64,000 nucleotides of DNA from Septoria linicola (lineage: Eukaryota > Ascomycota > Dothideomycetes > Mycosphaerellales > Mycosphaerellaceae): NCBI GenBank assembly GCA_024114885.1, contig CP099423.1, positions 2,480,001 to 2,544,000 of the forward strand, written 5' to 3'. Below the pieces are notes generated by a model. It saw nothing but the letters and a program-made list of their open reading frames with translations. It had not been told where the DNA came from and ran no database searches. Positions 46,073 through 57,876 of the stretch are shown piece by piece; within the stretch, counting starts at the first letter, position 1; each line of letters starts with the position of its first letter. The position numbers and the translations under genes are program-made.

Positions 46073-47580
46073 ATGAAGAAGTCGACGACAGCCCGAAGAG
46101 TGCCGCGCCAGATTGGCGGCAACGATGAGGAGGATGAAGTCTCATCTACTGGATCTCCGCAGAACTCAGGTATGCCGTAGCTCTCTCGAAGTGCTAGATT
46201 TGCTCTAACACCATATATCAGCTCGCGCAGTAGGCTGACTGTGTGCGCCTAGAAATCAAGCGACCACTATTCAAGCCTCGAAAATCCACAAATTTGCGCA
46301 AATCTCTTGGACCGACTTCAGTGGGAGACGATGAGGATTCCGAGGAGTCTGTAGTGACACCCAAGCGCAACGGCCTTTCACGCGTAGCTGTACAGCGTAA
46401 TGCCTCGAAACGAACTTCTTTACTAGCATCTCAACTCCCGCGAAGATCTCCGGAACCAGACGATGATCGGCCAAGCTACAGTGCGGACGCTCTGCGCGAG
46501 CTGAAAGACAGCACGCCGGCAACGCCCAAAGATCTTAGCACGGTCGAGGATGTCGCAACAGGCACACAGGCGCTCGATTTATCCTCAAAGTTCGGAGACT
46601 CCCTCGCGCGTTACGATCAATCCTCGGCGCACGGTTCAATGATTCCATCAGCGACTGAAATCGCAGAGAAGAAAGCTCGACGTGCACGGCTAGCCAAGGA
46701 GGAGGCAGCTGAGTACATTTCGCTTGACCCAGACGACCCAAATCTCGACGATGAGGACTTGGACGACAATGTGATGCGCGATGACAGAGGGCGACTTGTT
46801 CTGAAACCCAAAGATAAGTACGGATTGTCGGAAAGTAGACTTGTGCACGAAGACGAGGACATCATGGAGAATTTCGACGAGTTCACGGCAGATGGAAGGA
46901 TATCGCTCGGGCGCAAGGCAGAAGCTGAGGCGGCAAAGAAGAGAAAGCAAGATATGGCTGCGCAGATTGCGGAGGCCGAGGGAGCATCTGATGCTGAATC
47001 TGACGACAGCGATCGAGTGCGCACTGATGCTTTTGTGGCAAATCAGACTCGACATGGGACGTTTGCGCAGAGTACAGCAGATCAAGATGCCGCCAGCCAG
47101 AGACCGAAGACACCACCCGTGATCACGCCGATACCTACCCTCGATAGTGTGGTTGAGAGGTTGCGATCACAGCTTGCTGAAATGCAGACTTCGCGAATGC
47201 AGAGGCTACAGGAGATGGAAAGCTTGCAGCGCGAGAAGATCAATCTCGCAGAGCAAGAGGTCCACATACAGCGGGCTCTTAAAGAAACGGCTGAGAAGTT
47301 TGAGGCTTTGCGCAAGGAGAAGGGTATAGATGCATCGAAAAAGAGTAATCTGCCGGCCATTGAGGCTGCGCCGATGCTTGCGGCAAATGGAACAGATCAT
47401 CAGGAGATTAATCGAGAGGGCGAGGACGCAGATATGGCAGAGCCGGAGAATGGTGCAGAAGATGAGGACGAGATTGAGGAGCGGCCAGCATTTGGCGGCC
47501 TTGGATTCGGAGGAGGCAGACCAGATCTTGCAGGGTTTGGGCCGGGCTTCCAAGACGCCAAAGACGAAGAGTCTGCATGA
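46073..47580 (+). CDS. NTR2: Nineteen complex-related protein 2 (NTR2) homologue, spliceosome disassembly
   Basis: Two exons: 46073-46169 and 46253-47580, 474 residues. The 83-base intron has a GTATGC donor, GCTGAC branch and CCTAG acceptor, and the frame join gives QNSEIKRPLFKPRKS. The signature is LFKPRKSTNLRKSLG followed by the core motif YSADALRELKDSTPATP, shared by the NTR2 domain. A further conserved segment is IPSATEIAEKKARRARLAKE with ISLDPDDPNLDDEDLDD. A coiled coil runs about 300-370 (LDSVVERLRSQLAEMQTSRM). The C-terminus is acidic with a Gly/Phe stretch. Ntr2 with Ntr1 activates the helicase Prp43 to release the lariat intron in the nucleus. Longer than yeast Ntr2, as usual in filamentous fungi. 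Confidence 0.82.
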
Positions 47581-48861
47581 TAGCTATCTGAGCCGTGTAT
47601 CAACTGGAGTCTGGCAGACACTTGCTCTTCCATTTTTGCCTTTGCCATGCCATGAACGCGGCAGCGCCACGTTCTGGTTCAAATGTGCTCGACAGCCTGC
47701 CATTTGCGTTTCTGCCCTTTCGAAATGAGGATCGAATGCCGAAGCACAAAGCGAGGGCAGCTTGTGACATTGCAGCGATGCAGAATGCTTGTGAGAGTTG
47801 TCATCAAGTGCGGATGTCTGTGCAATAAACATGGACACACGTGTCGTCTTTGTATTTGCCTTGAGTCTGCATGTCTCTTTCTCAGTCCAATTCGCGTCGA
47901 ATCTGGAGTTTTGTGGTCCCGGTAATACATGCGGCCACTCAATGCGCTCGCTTTCATATGATCGAGATTGGGTAGGAATGAAGACGTGGTTTTGTCCTAT
48001 GTGTATGATGAGCTTGCCCGCAGAGCTGGACAGTCGCCTCAGCGTCTGGGTGAAGATGATGAAAATGATGATAAATTCAATCAGAATAGTCAGCGTATCA
48101 TTGCCGTCAATAAACTTGCTTACCTGGAGCAACTCTGTGCACGAACGGTCATCGTGGCCGTGGCGCTAAGTTTTGCATGCAATTGTGATACACGCCAGCG
48201 CGCGACTGAACAACTTCATTCAGGCATAATTTCATTCCGAATAGACTCAGATCGAGCTATAGATCCGTTTGTATGTATTTTACACAGTCGAGACGGTGTG
48301 TGGCGTTGGCGCTGATGTTTGCGCCCGTGGAGGTGCAGGACTCCCTTGAAGCTCGGTATCGCTGAGAGGTGAAGTGCATGCGTCAAATTTGAGATTCCAC
48401 GATGCGCAAGTCGACAATAACTCAGCACAAGCTTCTGCAGCATCGTGTACGAGTGGAGACGCGCTCTGATGGCAGATATCATGGTATAAGGTGGTCGAAG
48501 GAGAGGTGAAGTCGAAGGTGAAGTCGAAATTGGCGCAAGACGCTTTGACTGTCCCCGCTCGCAAGCGTAGCAACAGGAAGGAGCCATGCCATCTTCATCT
48601 GATGCTTGCATCTCCAAGACTGGCCGATATATTATTCATTTGTGTACAGACCGGAGCATTCGAACTATGCGACCATTCTTTTGAGATACGGAACCGAGTC
48701 CACGATACTGTGCAGAAAGCGAGCTGGTCCAAGCAGTCCTCGGCAGAATTCCTCTTCAGCCTCCGAAGCCGACATCTGGAAGTCGATACTGCTGCCATGG
48801 TGGCGACGAGCCATACAATACACAGTGACGCCTTCCATACATAAGTCAAACTCCTGGAGGG
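47581..48861. other. Intergenic upstream of the demethylase gene
   Basis: About 1.3 kb with only overlapping chance frames; the right end must hold the promoter of the demethylase gene. Confidence 0.4.
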
Positions 48862-51800
48862 ATGGCAGGTGCCGTCGAAGACATTGGCTACATGGCTCCC
48901 ACGCCTGGGCTTGTGGCTGGGACGCTGGGCAGAGATATCAAAATGCCACAATTGTCGATCATGGAGGAGGATGATTCCAGTCTATCTTCGACCGGTACCG
49001 AAGTCTTCGATCGGGATGCATCTGGTTCGTCACAAAAAGAACGATGGCAACTTGATGCCAATGGCAAGTGGAGGCAACATGGCGCATCAGAGTCCGCAAC
49101 GAGCACTGGCATATCTTCAATGTGCTCATCTGTTGCCGCAGAAGACATAGTCGCTCATACCTCAGCACCAGATTCGCCTTCAAGAAAACGTTTGGCTGAT
49201 GGGAGTCTGAAAGGTACTCCATCAAAGCCTCATTCGAGCACCCTGCCTACTGCCTCCACTGAACATACAGGAGCACAGCCGGCAGCATTTCAGTCGGAAC
49301 CGCCGCCAAAGAAGAAAAGAGGTCGACCTCCAAAAGTGAAACCCGTCGTCACCGACGCTGATACGAATGTCCAACCAACAGCCGATGCATCTCCCAAAGT
49401 GCCCAGACTTCCAAAGTTTACCCAGCCAACGATTGAGGTCCGTCCTCGTTCATCGATCCCGTCGAAGCTGCCAGCAGACATATATGCCAGCGAATGTGTG
49501 GAAGCTGCCTACGAGTCGAGATTGGATCCTTATGCCCTCGATCCGGGCGAGAATAGGCTTCTTATGGATTTGCTCATGTCCAACGAAGTGACCATATACC
49601 TGAACATCCGGAACGCAATCCTGAGGTTATGGCAGCAGAACCCGCTGTGTAGCGTTACACGTGAAGAAGCTGCTGGCTGTGCAAAAGAAAGTCGCTTCTT
49701 CGGACTCGCCGAGGTGGCTCACAAGTGGTTGTCGCGGAATGGCTACATCAATTTCGGCTGCGTCGAGGTGGCCAAGGACAAGTCGATACCAAAACGATAT
49801 CCGAAGGACACGAGGCAGAGGACAGTCGTGGTCATCGGTGCAGGAGTTTCTGGTCTGACGACAGCTCGTCAGCTCGAAAGCCTATTCACACAAGAGGCTG
49901 CAAAGTGGATCGCCATGGGTGAGCGCCCGCCGCGGGTGATCGTTCTGGAGGGTCGCAAACGTATCGGTGGACGCGTATATTCAAAACCACTAAGAAGCCA
50001 GGTGACTGGCAGTCTGCCTGATGGCCTACGAAACACTGCTGAGATGGGCGCTATGATTGTGACAGGTTTCGAACATGGCAATCCTCTCGACACCATCATC
50101 CGTGGGCAGCTGGGCGTTCGATATCACCTCATGAAAGATGCATTGACAATATACGATTGCAACGGGCGACCAGTGGATGAGCGAAGAGACATCTTGAATA
50201 CAGAGCTTTACACCGACATCTCAGACCGTGCAGGCGAGTACCGTATTCAGCCGCAAAAGCAGGATACACTCAAGGGTGACGAAGACCTCATCAACAGACA
50301 TCGTGATCCGGCGACAAATGGCTTCTCTGCGTTTGATCTCGAGCCGCTCACCTCTGCACACGTGAAAGCACACAAGCCCGCTACCAGGAGAGGTCGTCGC
50401 CGCAACGCCCCTCCAGGCACAGAGAAACTTACTGGGCGCAGCGAGGTGATGGAGGAGGCTGGGAGCACCACGCACAGTGCGTCTCGGGCGGCGAGGAATA
50501 TGGGCTGGGAGGTGAAAGAAGGAGTTGCACGCAACCAGAGTGTGTCATTACATCGCATCGCCGACTCAAGCGACTATCCCACGCTAGGAACGGTCATGGA
50601 CGAGGCCATCAATCAATACCAGGATCTCATAGATCTCACGCCGCAAGACATGAGATTACTCAACTGGCATCATGCCAATCTCGAGTACGCAAACGCCGCG
50701 CCCGTTTCCATGTTGAGTCTGAGCGGCCACGATCAGGATACAGGTAACGAGTTCGAGGGCGCCCACTCGGAGATCATTGGCGGATACTCACAAGTGCCTC
50801 GTGGCCTGATGAACTTGCCTACGAAACTCGATGTTCACTTCGATCGCATCGTCGACAGCATACATTACGATGATGGAACTGGTTCGCAAGATCCAGTAGC
50901 GACGAAAGTCGTCTGCACGAATGGCGAGGTGTACGAAGCTGACGAGGTGATTGTTACGACGCCGCTGGGAGTACTGAAGTCCAACGCTGTCGACTTTGAC
51001 CCTCCACTGCCGAGCTGGAAGCAGGGTGCCATCGATCGCTTGGGCTTCGGTCTGTTAAACAAGGTATGTTTGCACATTTTGCATGTAGTTCACCACACTG
51101 ACTTCTTCTAGGTCATCCTTCTGTACGATAAGCCATTCTGGGACAACGATCGCGACATGTTCGGTCTCCTAAACGAAGCCGAGCGCGTATCCAGTCTCGA
51201 CCCTTCCGATTACGCCAGCCGAAGAGGACGATTTTATTTGATATGGAACGCTACAAAGACGAGTGGGAGACCTATGCTCATCGCTTTGATGGCAGGCAAT
51301 GCTGCTCACGATGCAGAGTGGACACCTACAAGCACATTGATGAATGAGGTTACCGAGCGGCTGCGAGGAGTCTTCACATCTGTGCATGTGCCAGCGCCTC
51401 TAGAGGTCATAGTCACAAGATGGAGGAGAGATCCATTCACGAGAGGCACATACTCATACGTGGCTCCTGAGACGCGGCCAGGTGATTATGACCTGATGTC
51501 AAGGTCAGTCGGCAACTTGCACTTCGCTGGTGAGGCCACTTGCGGCACGCATCCCGCTACAGTGCATGGAGCCTTCCTATCCGGACTGCGTGTGGCTTCT
51601 GAAGTCATCGACGACATGGCTGGCTTGATCACGATACCACATCCACTTATCGGCCCTGCATCTATGAAAGAGGAGAGCACTCCCAAATGGCTTCCAGCAG
51701 TTGCACCGTCAGCTCCACGCCCCCAATTACATCAGCAGTACAGCTTCGCGTCGTTGGAAAGTGACGCGCCAGCTCAACCTTTCATCAAGCAGGAGGACGA

Positions 51801-52374
51801 CGGTGCAGGCGAGGCCACATCATCTCTCGCCCTGCAAACAGAATCCGCTCCTCCACCACTGCAGAGGAAGCAATCTGGCCCTCCAGCCAAAAGCGTATGT
51901 GCCGGAGATGCATCCTTCTGGGTTTCGCCCAGCTACGATGGTTCTGATCTCGACTACGAAGCTGCCGTCATGGCTACTATCCTCGGACAGCTTGGTGATC
52001 GACCGATCAAGCCTTCCAGACCTGGTGTGAACCCTTTCATACTCTTCACCAAGGACAAATGGGAAGTGGCAAAAGCAACAGTAGGCATCGACGGCAGGAA
52101 CATGATCCGAAACGAGGTCGGTCGGCTTTGGAGAACCGCGACGGAAGAAGAGAAGCAGCCATATCTCGCTCAAAGCCAAGCCGCCCAAGAACTGGCAGAT
52201 GCACTGAGACGCGACTACGAGGACAAGTCCGTAGAATGGGATCGCCAGTCAGCGCGCATACGACGCGAGTATGCCGAGAAGCATCCACCACCAGCAAACT
52301 ATGCGCAAAGCATCGTCGGCGTCAGCAAGCGCAAGACGAATACCAGCAACAATGTGGTGCTCGATCACAACTGA
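48862..52374 (+). CDS. LSD1-like histone lysine demethylase with HMG box
   Basis: Two exons: 48862-51063 and 51112-52374, 1154 residues, with a 48-base intron (GTATGT donor, CTGAC branch, CTTCTAG acceptor). Domain order: disordered N-terminus with an AT-hook-like KKRGRPPKVKP; SWIRM domain about 210-305 (IYLNIRNAILRLWQQNP, VAHKWLSRNGYINFG); FAD amine oxidase with VVVIGAGVSGLTTARQLE and IGGRVYSKP plus AEMGAMIVTGFEHGNP. It continues to LHFAGEATCGTHPATVHGAF, then an HMG box (NPFILFTKDKWEVAK, LWRTATEEEKQPYLAQSQAA). This SWIRM, amine oxidase and HMG set is characteristic of fungal Lsd1/KDM1 proteins, which oxidatively demethylate histone H3 lysines in nuclear complexes. The catalytic core is split by a large insertion, as in S. 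pombe Lsd1/Lsd2. Confidence 0.94.
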
Positions 52375-53751
52375 GAGCGCATTTGTTGAGCGCCGGAATG
52401 TTCATGAAGATGTATTGGAGGCAGGCATATGATGACATTGCCATTGACTATCTATATGTATATATTGAGCATGATAGCAATACTCACATTTTGGTCGAGC
52501 ATCGAAATCAACGGATGTCCACTCCGTTCATGTATATCTCTCGCGGCTAAATCGTGGCTCGGCCGAGCGTAAGGAAGCAGCTATCCTTGTTGCAAAAGCT
52601 GTACGTATGCAGGTCGATATGCAGGTGAGTGGCAAGCTGATGTTACAGTCGGTAAGAAGCTTGCAAGGCATTGAGTGACAATGGCAGACGGGCAGTCCTG
52701 GAGGCACGGTATACTTCACCTCTTGGATACATGAGTACGAGCGATAAGATCGGCATATGTCGGAGTCCCTGGTAGGTTCTCTTCTTCAAGCATCGGAAGT
52801 GTAAAAGATGCTCTTGTCAGCGTGAAGGTTGCTATGAAAAGCTTCCGGTGAGGTGCTCGCACAGGGCTCGACCTGTCGTTAAGAGATCCTTTGTTCTGCT
52901 GTAAGACGAGACACCAATAGTAGTGATACAGGCCGCATGGCTGAGCAGTGTGGAGGTAGATGTGCTCCGAGACAAGTGACGAACAGCGAGCGATGAAGTT
53001 CCGTAGTACGCATGCGCTCGAGTGCCACGTGCTTTCACGTTGTGGAGAACCGAGTCTCTGGCGGCTGGGAGAAGAGGGCGTAGAATTGGTTTCTGTTATT
53101 CGTAGAGTCAGTCTCGTTCTGCTTGTCAGGAGACCACATCATCGCCGTCAACTCTGGTCCAGTCGCCAGCACGCGAAGGATCCCCATTTCTTTCGCGAGA
53201 CGGCTTTTGCGGAAGTCCCCTGCCCTTCTGTCTTCTCCACCAAATCCCGCGCGGACTCGCTCGCTAACTTAGCTACGCCGCCCATTCACTTCGAGCCCCT
53301 CTAGTGTTGGTCGCTTCGGTGCCGTGGGCGTAAGAAAGCAGTAGAAGCGCCTTTTGTAATTCATGCACAGTTGATTACTGAAATCCTCAGACATGCTCAG
53401 CATACTTTTGCCATTGCGACCACAACAACCATCCTGCTGGACTCGAGGATCGCGGTGAAGCCTACGTCACTGGCATTGAAGGAAACTCACCAAGCTTCTC
53501 ACCAGCCCACGCCCCAGGACGAGCTACCGGACAAACTGACTCCGATGAGTGGAAAGAGGTGGGTGGACGCCAGCTCGGAAGGATTCAGTGAGGGAAATAT
53601 CACGAGATAGCGAGCCTCTCTTTCGACGAAGGACGAAGCGGTGGAGGCCTAATTTCTGCTGCATCTGTCCCGGCGCAAAGGCGCAGCGCGAGGGGGACTA
53701 TTGTGGCAGATATATACATTTCTGTCTGATCCCGCGGTCGGACCGATAGAT
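52375..53751. other. Intergenic upstream of the creB gene
   Basis: About 1.4 kb; no gene recognised, though plus frames occur at 52960-53304 and 53371-53610 without domains. Confidence 0.4.
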
Positions 53752-56314
53752 ATGTCTTTCTTTGGCAAGTTCAAGACGAGCAGCACGGTATGTCAGCGCC
53801 GAACGAACCCGCACAAAGCCGCGTAGACGTGGTGGACGCTGGATGTGATCGGGTTGGACTCGGTATGATGTGAGACTGACAGCGCATGCCTGCAGCCCGA
53901 CGCCAGTAAGACTGCGAACTCGACGCCTGCGAAGAAGGATCCCAATGCGCCTGTGCCTACGCCGTTGGAGAAACATTTAGCTGATCTCTCGGGACAACCA
54001 ATACGTCTTGACGGAAGCGACAAGTACTTTGGGTTTGAGAATGTGAGTGAATCGTCTCAGGCATCGAACGCTCTTGCTGACAGTTGATAGTATGGATCGA
54101 CATGGTATGGAAATGCTACTATGCGCAACTTGCGATTGCCTTGGCTCGAGCAGACATACTGACTAGATTGCACACAGCTACTGTAACTCGATAGTGCAAT
54201 GCTTGTACTACTCCAAACCATTCCGAGAAAATGTCATCAGCTTTCCTGCGCCGGATTTGCTAGAACACATACGATCGAAACAGAATGGCGCGCCAATTTC
54301 ACCGCGATCGACCTCGACGACGCCCTACCCGAACCCTACATCGCCCGCACGAAAGGTTCTTGTGCCTGGGTCGCCTGGCCCTGGTGGCGTGAAGCCAGAT
54401 GAAGATAAAAACTCACCAGATAACAGGAAGAAGAAGGCTCTGGCAGATGGGCCGGTTTTGGATATGCAGGCGGAGAGGGCAATTGATTATGGCATGGAGG
54501 AATCGCTCTTCACATCTCTACGAGACATCTTCGAAGCCATCATCAAAAATCCCTCACGGATAGGTGTGGTGAGCCCGCACAGATTCCTGGAGATCCTACG
54601 GCGCGATAACGAAATGTTCCGTTCAGCCATGCATCAGGATGCGCATGAGTTCTTGAATCTGCTGTTGAATCAGGTCATGGACAATGTGGAACTGTTCGCC
54701 AAGCAGCATCCTCAAATACCAGCTACTCCTCTGGCAAATGGCAACGCACATGATAGCAAGGAATTGGCTTTGACAAAGACGCATAGCACGACTGCACCGA
54801 TGAAGACCCTGGACACACATTGGGTCCACGATCTGTTCGAGGGTACACTGACATCGGAAACACGATGTCTGACATGCGAAAATACTTCACAAAGAGACGA
54901 GGCATTCCTGGATCTTTCGGTCGATCTGGACTCACATAGTTCTGTCACATCGTGTCTGCGAAAGTTCTCGGAAGAGGAGATGCTTTGCGAGCGAAACAAG
55001 TTTCACTGCGACAATTGTGGTGGCTTGCAAGAGGCGGAGAAGAGGATGAAGATTAAACGATTACCACGGATCCTGGCTTTGCATCTGAAACGCTTCAAGT
55101 ATACGGAAGATCTGCAGAGGCTGCAGAAGCTTTTCCACAGAGTGGTGTATCCGTTCTACTTGCGACTTTTTAACACCACGGACGAAGCCGAGGATCCCGA
55201 TCGGCTGTACGAGTTGTACTCGGTAGTAGTACACATCGGCGGAGGACCATACCATGGGCACTATGTCAGTATAGTAAAGACGGAGGACCGCGGGTGGTTG
55301 CTGTTCGATGATGAGCTAGTGGAACCAGTCAGCAAGGACTATGTTCAGCAATTCTTTGGAGGAGAACCTGTGCCTGGAGTGCAGGATGCCAAACAACTAG
55401 CATGCGCCTATGTGTTGTTCTACCAGGAGACGACCATGGAGAAGATGCTCAAGGAGCAAGAGATGGAAGGTCAACCAGCGCCTGCAGCTGCGGCTGCGAG
55501 GGCGTCAGATGTCGGAGAGTCGAGAGACAGCTTCACTTCGCCAACGAAGACCATGAATGCCAATGGCCTGTTCCATGCCAGTACGAACATACAGACACCG
55601 ATCGCAGAAGAGCCCGCATACGCCCAAATGGAGCCTATTCGTCGCGCGAGCACTACGCCCAACTTCGAGCACGCCTTGCTTAACGACCCACCGCCTGCAC
55701 CTGTCATGCCAACGAAGAGCAAGAAAGAGCTCAAGGCTGAAGAGAAGGAACGAAAAGTGGCAGAGAAGGCTGCTATCAAGGAGAAAGAAGCTGCTTACCG
55801 TGAAGCTTCACGCAAGCGAATGGAAGCGTACAAGCAGACTGAAGAGAACATGAAGCGAGCTCTCGAAGAGTCCAAGGCTACGGCTGCGGCTGAAGCAGAT
55901 GCCCGCGGCACTGAGAACGGCAGCGGCGACGGGCACACCGCAAACGGAACCACCACAGCCGAAGACACAGGCGAGAAGCGCAAGTCCGGATTCTCGCGAT
56001 TCAGCAGAGGCAGCATCAGCCTGAGAAAAAAGCCGAGCATTTTCGAAAAGAAGGAAAAGAGGAACAGCGGCGATAAAACCCCCATGCCGGCAATCCCTCA
56101 AAAGGAAGGCTTCGCGAACGGCGGCTCCTCTTCTTCCCACGATGAGCACGACTTTGCTGCAGCGAGTCACGGCGACCACAAGACACATCATGTCATCACG
56201 AGCGCGAGTCAAGTGCAAAGCCCTCCGCCCATGCATCATGTCGTTGCGGAGGAGAAGACGCATAAGAAGAATCGGTTTAGTTTGGGGAGGAAGAAGTCTA
56301 GCTTGTTGCCTTGA
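53752..56314 (+). CDS. creB: Ubiquitin C-terminal hydrolase, creB/USP12/46 type
   Basis: Four exons: 53752-53787, 53896-54042, 54091-54104 (only 14 bases) and 54178-56314, 777 residues. The catalytic box is FENYGSTCYCNSIVQCLYYS; the active Cys66 codon is split TG|C across intron 3. The oxyanion Asn (position -5) is kept; the usual Asn before Thr-Cys is Ser. Zinc-site pairs ETRCLTCE and FHCDNCGG and the His box GPYHGHYVSIVKTEDRGWLL complete the USP fold. The C-terminus has a long Lys/Glu/Ala coiled coil (about 550-620) and basic Ser-rich end, as in Aspergillus CreB. In Aspergillus, CreB with the WD-repeat protein CreC deubiquitinates carbon catabolite-repression factors. Here it presumably has the same job; the partner is not in the window. 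Confidence 0.9.
54091..54104 (+). other. creB: 14-base micro-exon of creB
   Basis: The bases between acceptor GATAG and donor GTATGG code YGSTC with the last Cys codon completed in exon 4. Skipping or misplacing it would lose the catalytic Cys. The exon is inferred from frame and splice sites. Confidence 0.75.
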
Positions 56315-57193
56315 AGTTTCACCAAGCCCTGGTCATGACATGACTGCTTGGAGCACGATCGAGATGCATGAAGAGGATTTGGCACTTGAGCTGAGCAATC
56401 AGCTCGTTACCTGTGCACCACGAAGCACTTCTTGCACACGATTGTGTTGGTTCTTTTGTGCATCGGGTGGGCCTCGAGGCAGGAGGTGGACATCTCGACA
56501 GCGAAGAAAGCATCTTGCAAAACGGCGTTTGTTGATATGGGCGGCTGATTGGAGAAATCTGCATCGCGTCGCATCTGCATGTGCTGCATGAAGCTGATCC
56601 GACATGATCGGGCTTGCTGGCAGTCTGAGCATCGTCTCCGAGGCTCGTGCGTAGGTATATATATATATATATATGTGTACATGTACATGACTTGATCACA
56701 GAGACCTTCAAGCAGTTTGATAAGGCATGGCATGTTGAGCATGGCATGATGAGTCCGCAGGATGTGTGACGTGAACAGTTCTAGTGCTTTGGGTAGGCTG
56801 GATTTTTATGACTGCCGCCGACGCATATGGTATGGCGCGCGGACAGCTGGCTCATGCCTGTGTCTCGATTGCGGCCTCTCTCGAGATTGTGCACACGCGT
56901 GGTCCGCCTTGCTGCTCCTCTCCACTTCGGTGCTGACGACGGCAGGCAGTCTTTCCCCCGATGGCCTCATTGTCGTTGATCAGATTCTCCTCTGGCCTGC
57001 AATGCTTGGCCGTCCATCTGCCTCCCCTCTCCTCCTCGCGCAATAATCTCCTGCCCACCCCCTCCCTCTGCGGCGAATCGTCTCGCTTGGGTATCTCATG
57101 TCGTCTCCTCCACCATACATCATCATTTCGTAGCTCAGCTCGGTATATCTATCTGGCTTTTCGCGCTTTCGTATCCTTCCTCTCACGTCTCGC
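56315..57193. other. Convergent intergenic region with a TA microsatellite
   Basis: About 0.9 kb between the 3' ends of creB (plus) and YOS1 (minus). It contains a (TA)9 run at 56656-56674 followed by GTACATGTAC palindromes. A plus frame through 56961-57827 is the antisense shadow of YOS1. Confidence 0.6.
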
Positions 57194-57619
57194 TCAACCA
57201 AAAGCCACGGCCCAAATGATGATCAGAATATTCAAGAAGATCAACGGGATCCTCATGAGTGTTCGCACGGAATTGATCAGATTGCTCATTTTGGCGGAGA
57301 GCGAGGTTGGGTCTTGCATGCCGCTGCCGCCGAATGTGGGTTCGGATTGTTGGGATGAGCCCCAGCCGACTGAGCAAGAGAAGGAGGAGATGTTAGTGGT
57401 TGTGGGGAGGTGTGAGGATGGGGAGGGAAAACGAGTTGGTAGGCTTACTTCGTGCGAGAAAGCGGTCTTCGGAGAGGACGGCGAGGGAGTTGATGAGGAG
57501 GACGGAGACTGTGAGGGTTGGTTGTGTCAGCTATACTGGGCGGTATACTACTGGTTGGTGAGGTCGAGGGAGAGTGTACCTTGGAACAAGCCGCCGAAGC
57601 TGAAGAGGAGCGTCGCCAT
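57194..57619 (-). CDS. YOS1: Yos1-like ER-Golgi membrane protein (IER3IP1 family)
   Basis: Three exons: 57619-57580, 57508-57449 and 57369-57194, 91 residues, with introns of 71 and 79 bases (GTACAC...CACAG and GTAAGC...GCTCAG). Exon 1 codes MATLLFSFGGLFQ, exon 2 VSVLLINSLAVLSEDRFLAR and exon 3 IGWGSSQQ... The conserved core LLINSLAVLSEDRFLARIGW, followed by DPTSLSAKMSNLINSVRTLM and a C-terminal membrane helix (IPLIFLNILIIIWAVAFG), is the Yos1/IER3IP1 pattern with two membrane segments. Yos1 works with Yip1 and Yif1 in COPII vesicle transport from the ER. Because the gene is short and split, a simple frame scan misses it; the opposite strand shows a misleading 288-codon frame. It is divergent from ALG12 by 257 bases. 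Confidence 0.87.
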
Positions 57620-57876
57620 GTTTGACTTAGTGCTCGAGTTCTATGATCGAATGTGTTTGCGACAATGCAGTGGTGTGTATGTTGAGCTCGTGAAATGTAG
57701 AAGAGAGGTGTTGTCAAAGGGACCCTCGATCGACCCAGCTTCCCTTTCCGCCAAGATTCACACCTGGAACATCAATGTCACTGTCCAACCACTACAGCTG
57801 GCGGGCTTTACAAATCGGATACTTTGATCAGCAAGATCGGAGAGGAAGACATAACAGCAGGAAAAGTGGCATCAAC

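Noticed and set aside
56961..57827. 288-codon plus-strand open frame across the YOS1 locus
   Set aside because: It is antisense to YOS1, whose three exons show conserved protein and splice signals; the plus frame has no domain.
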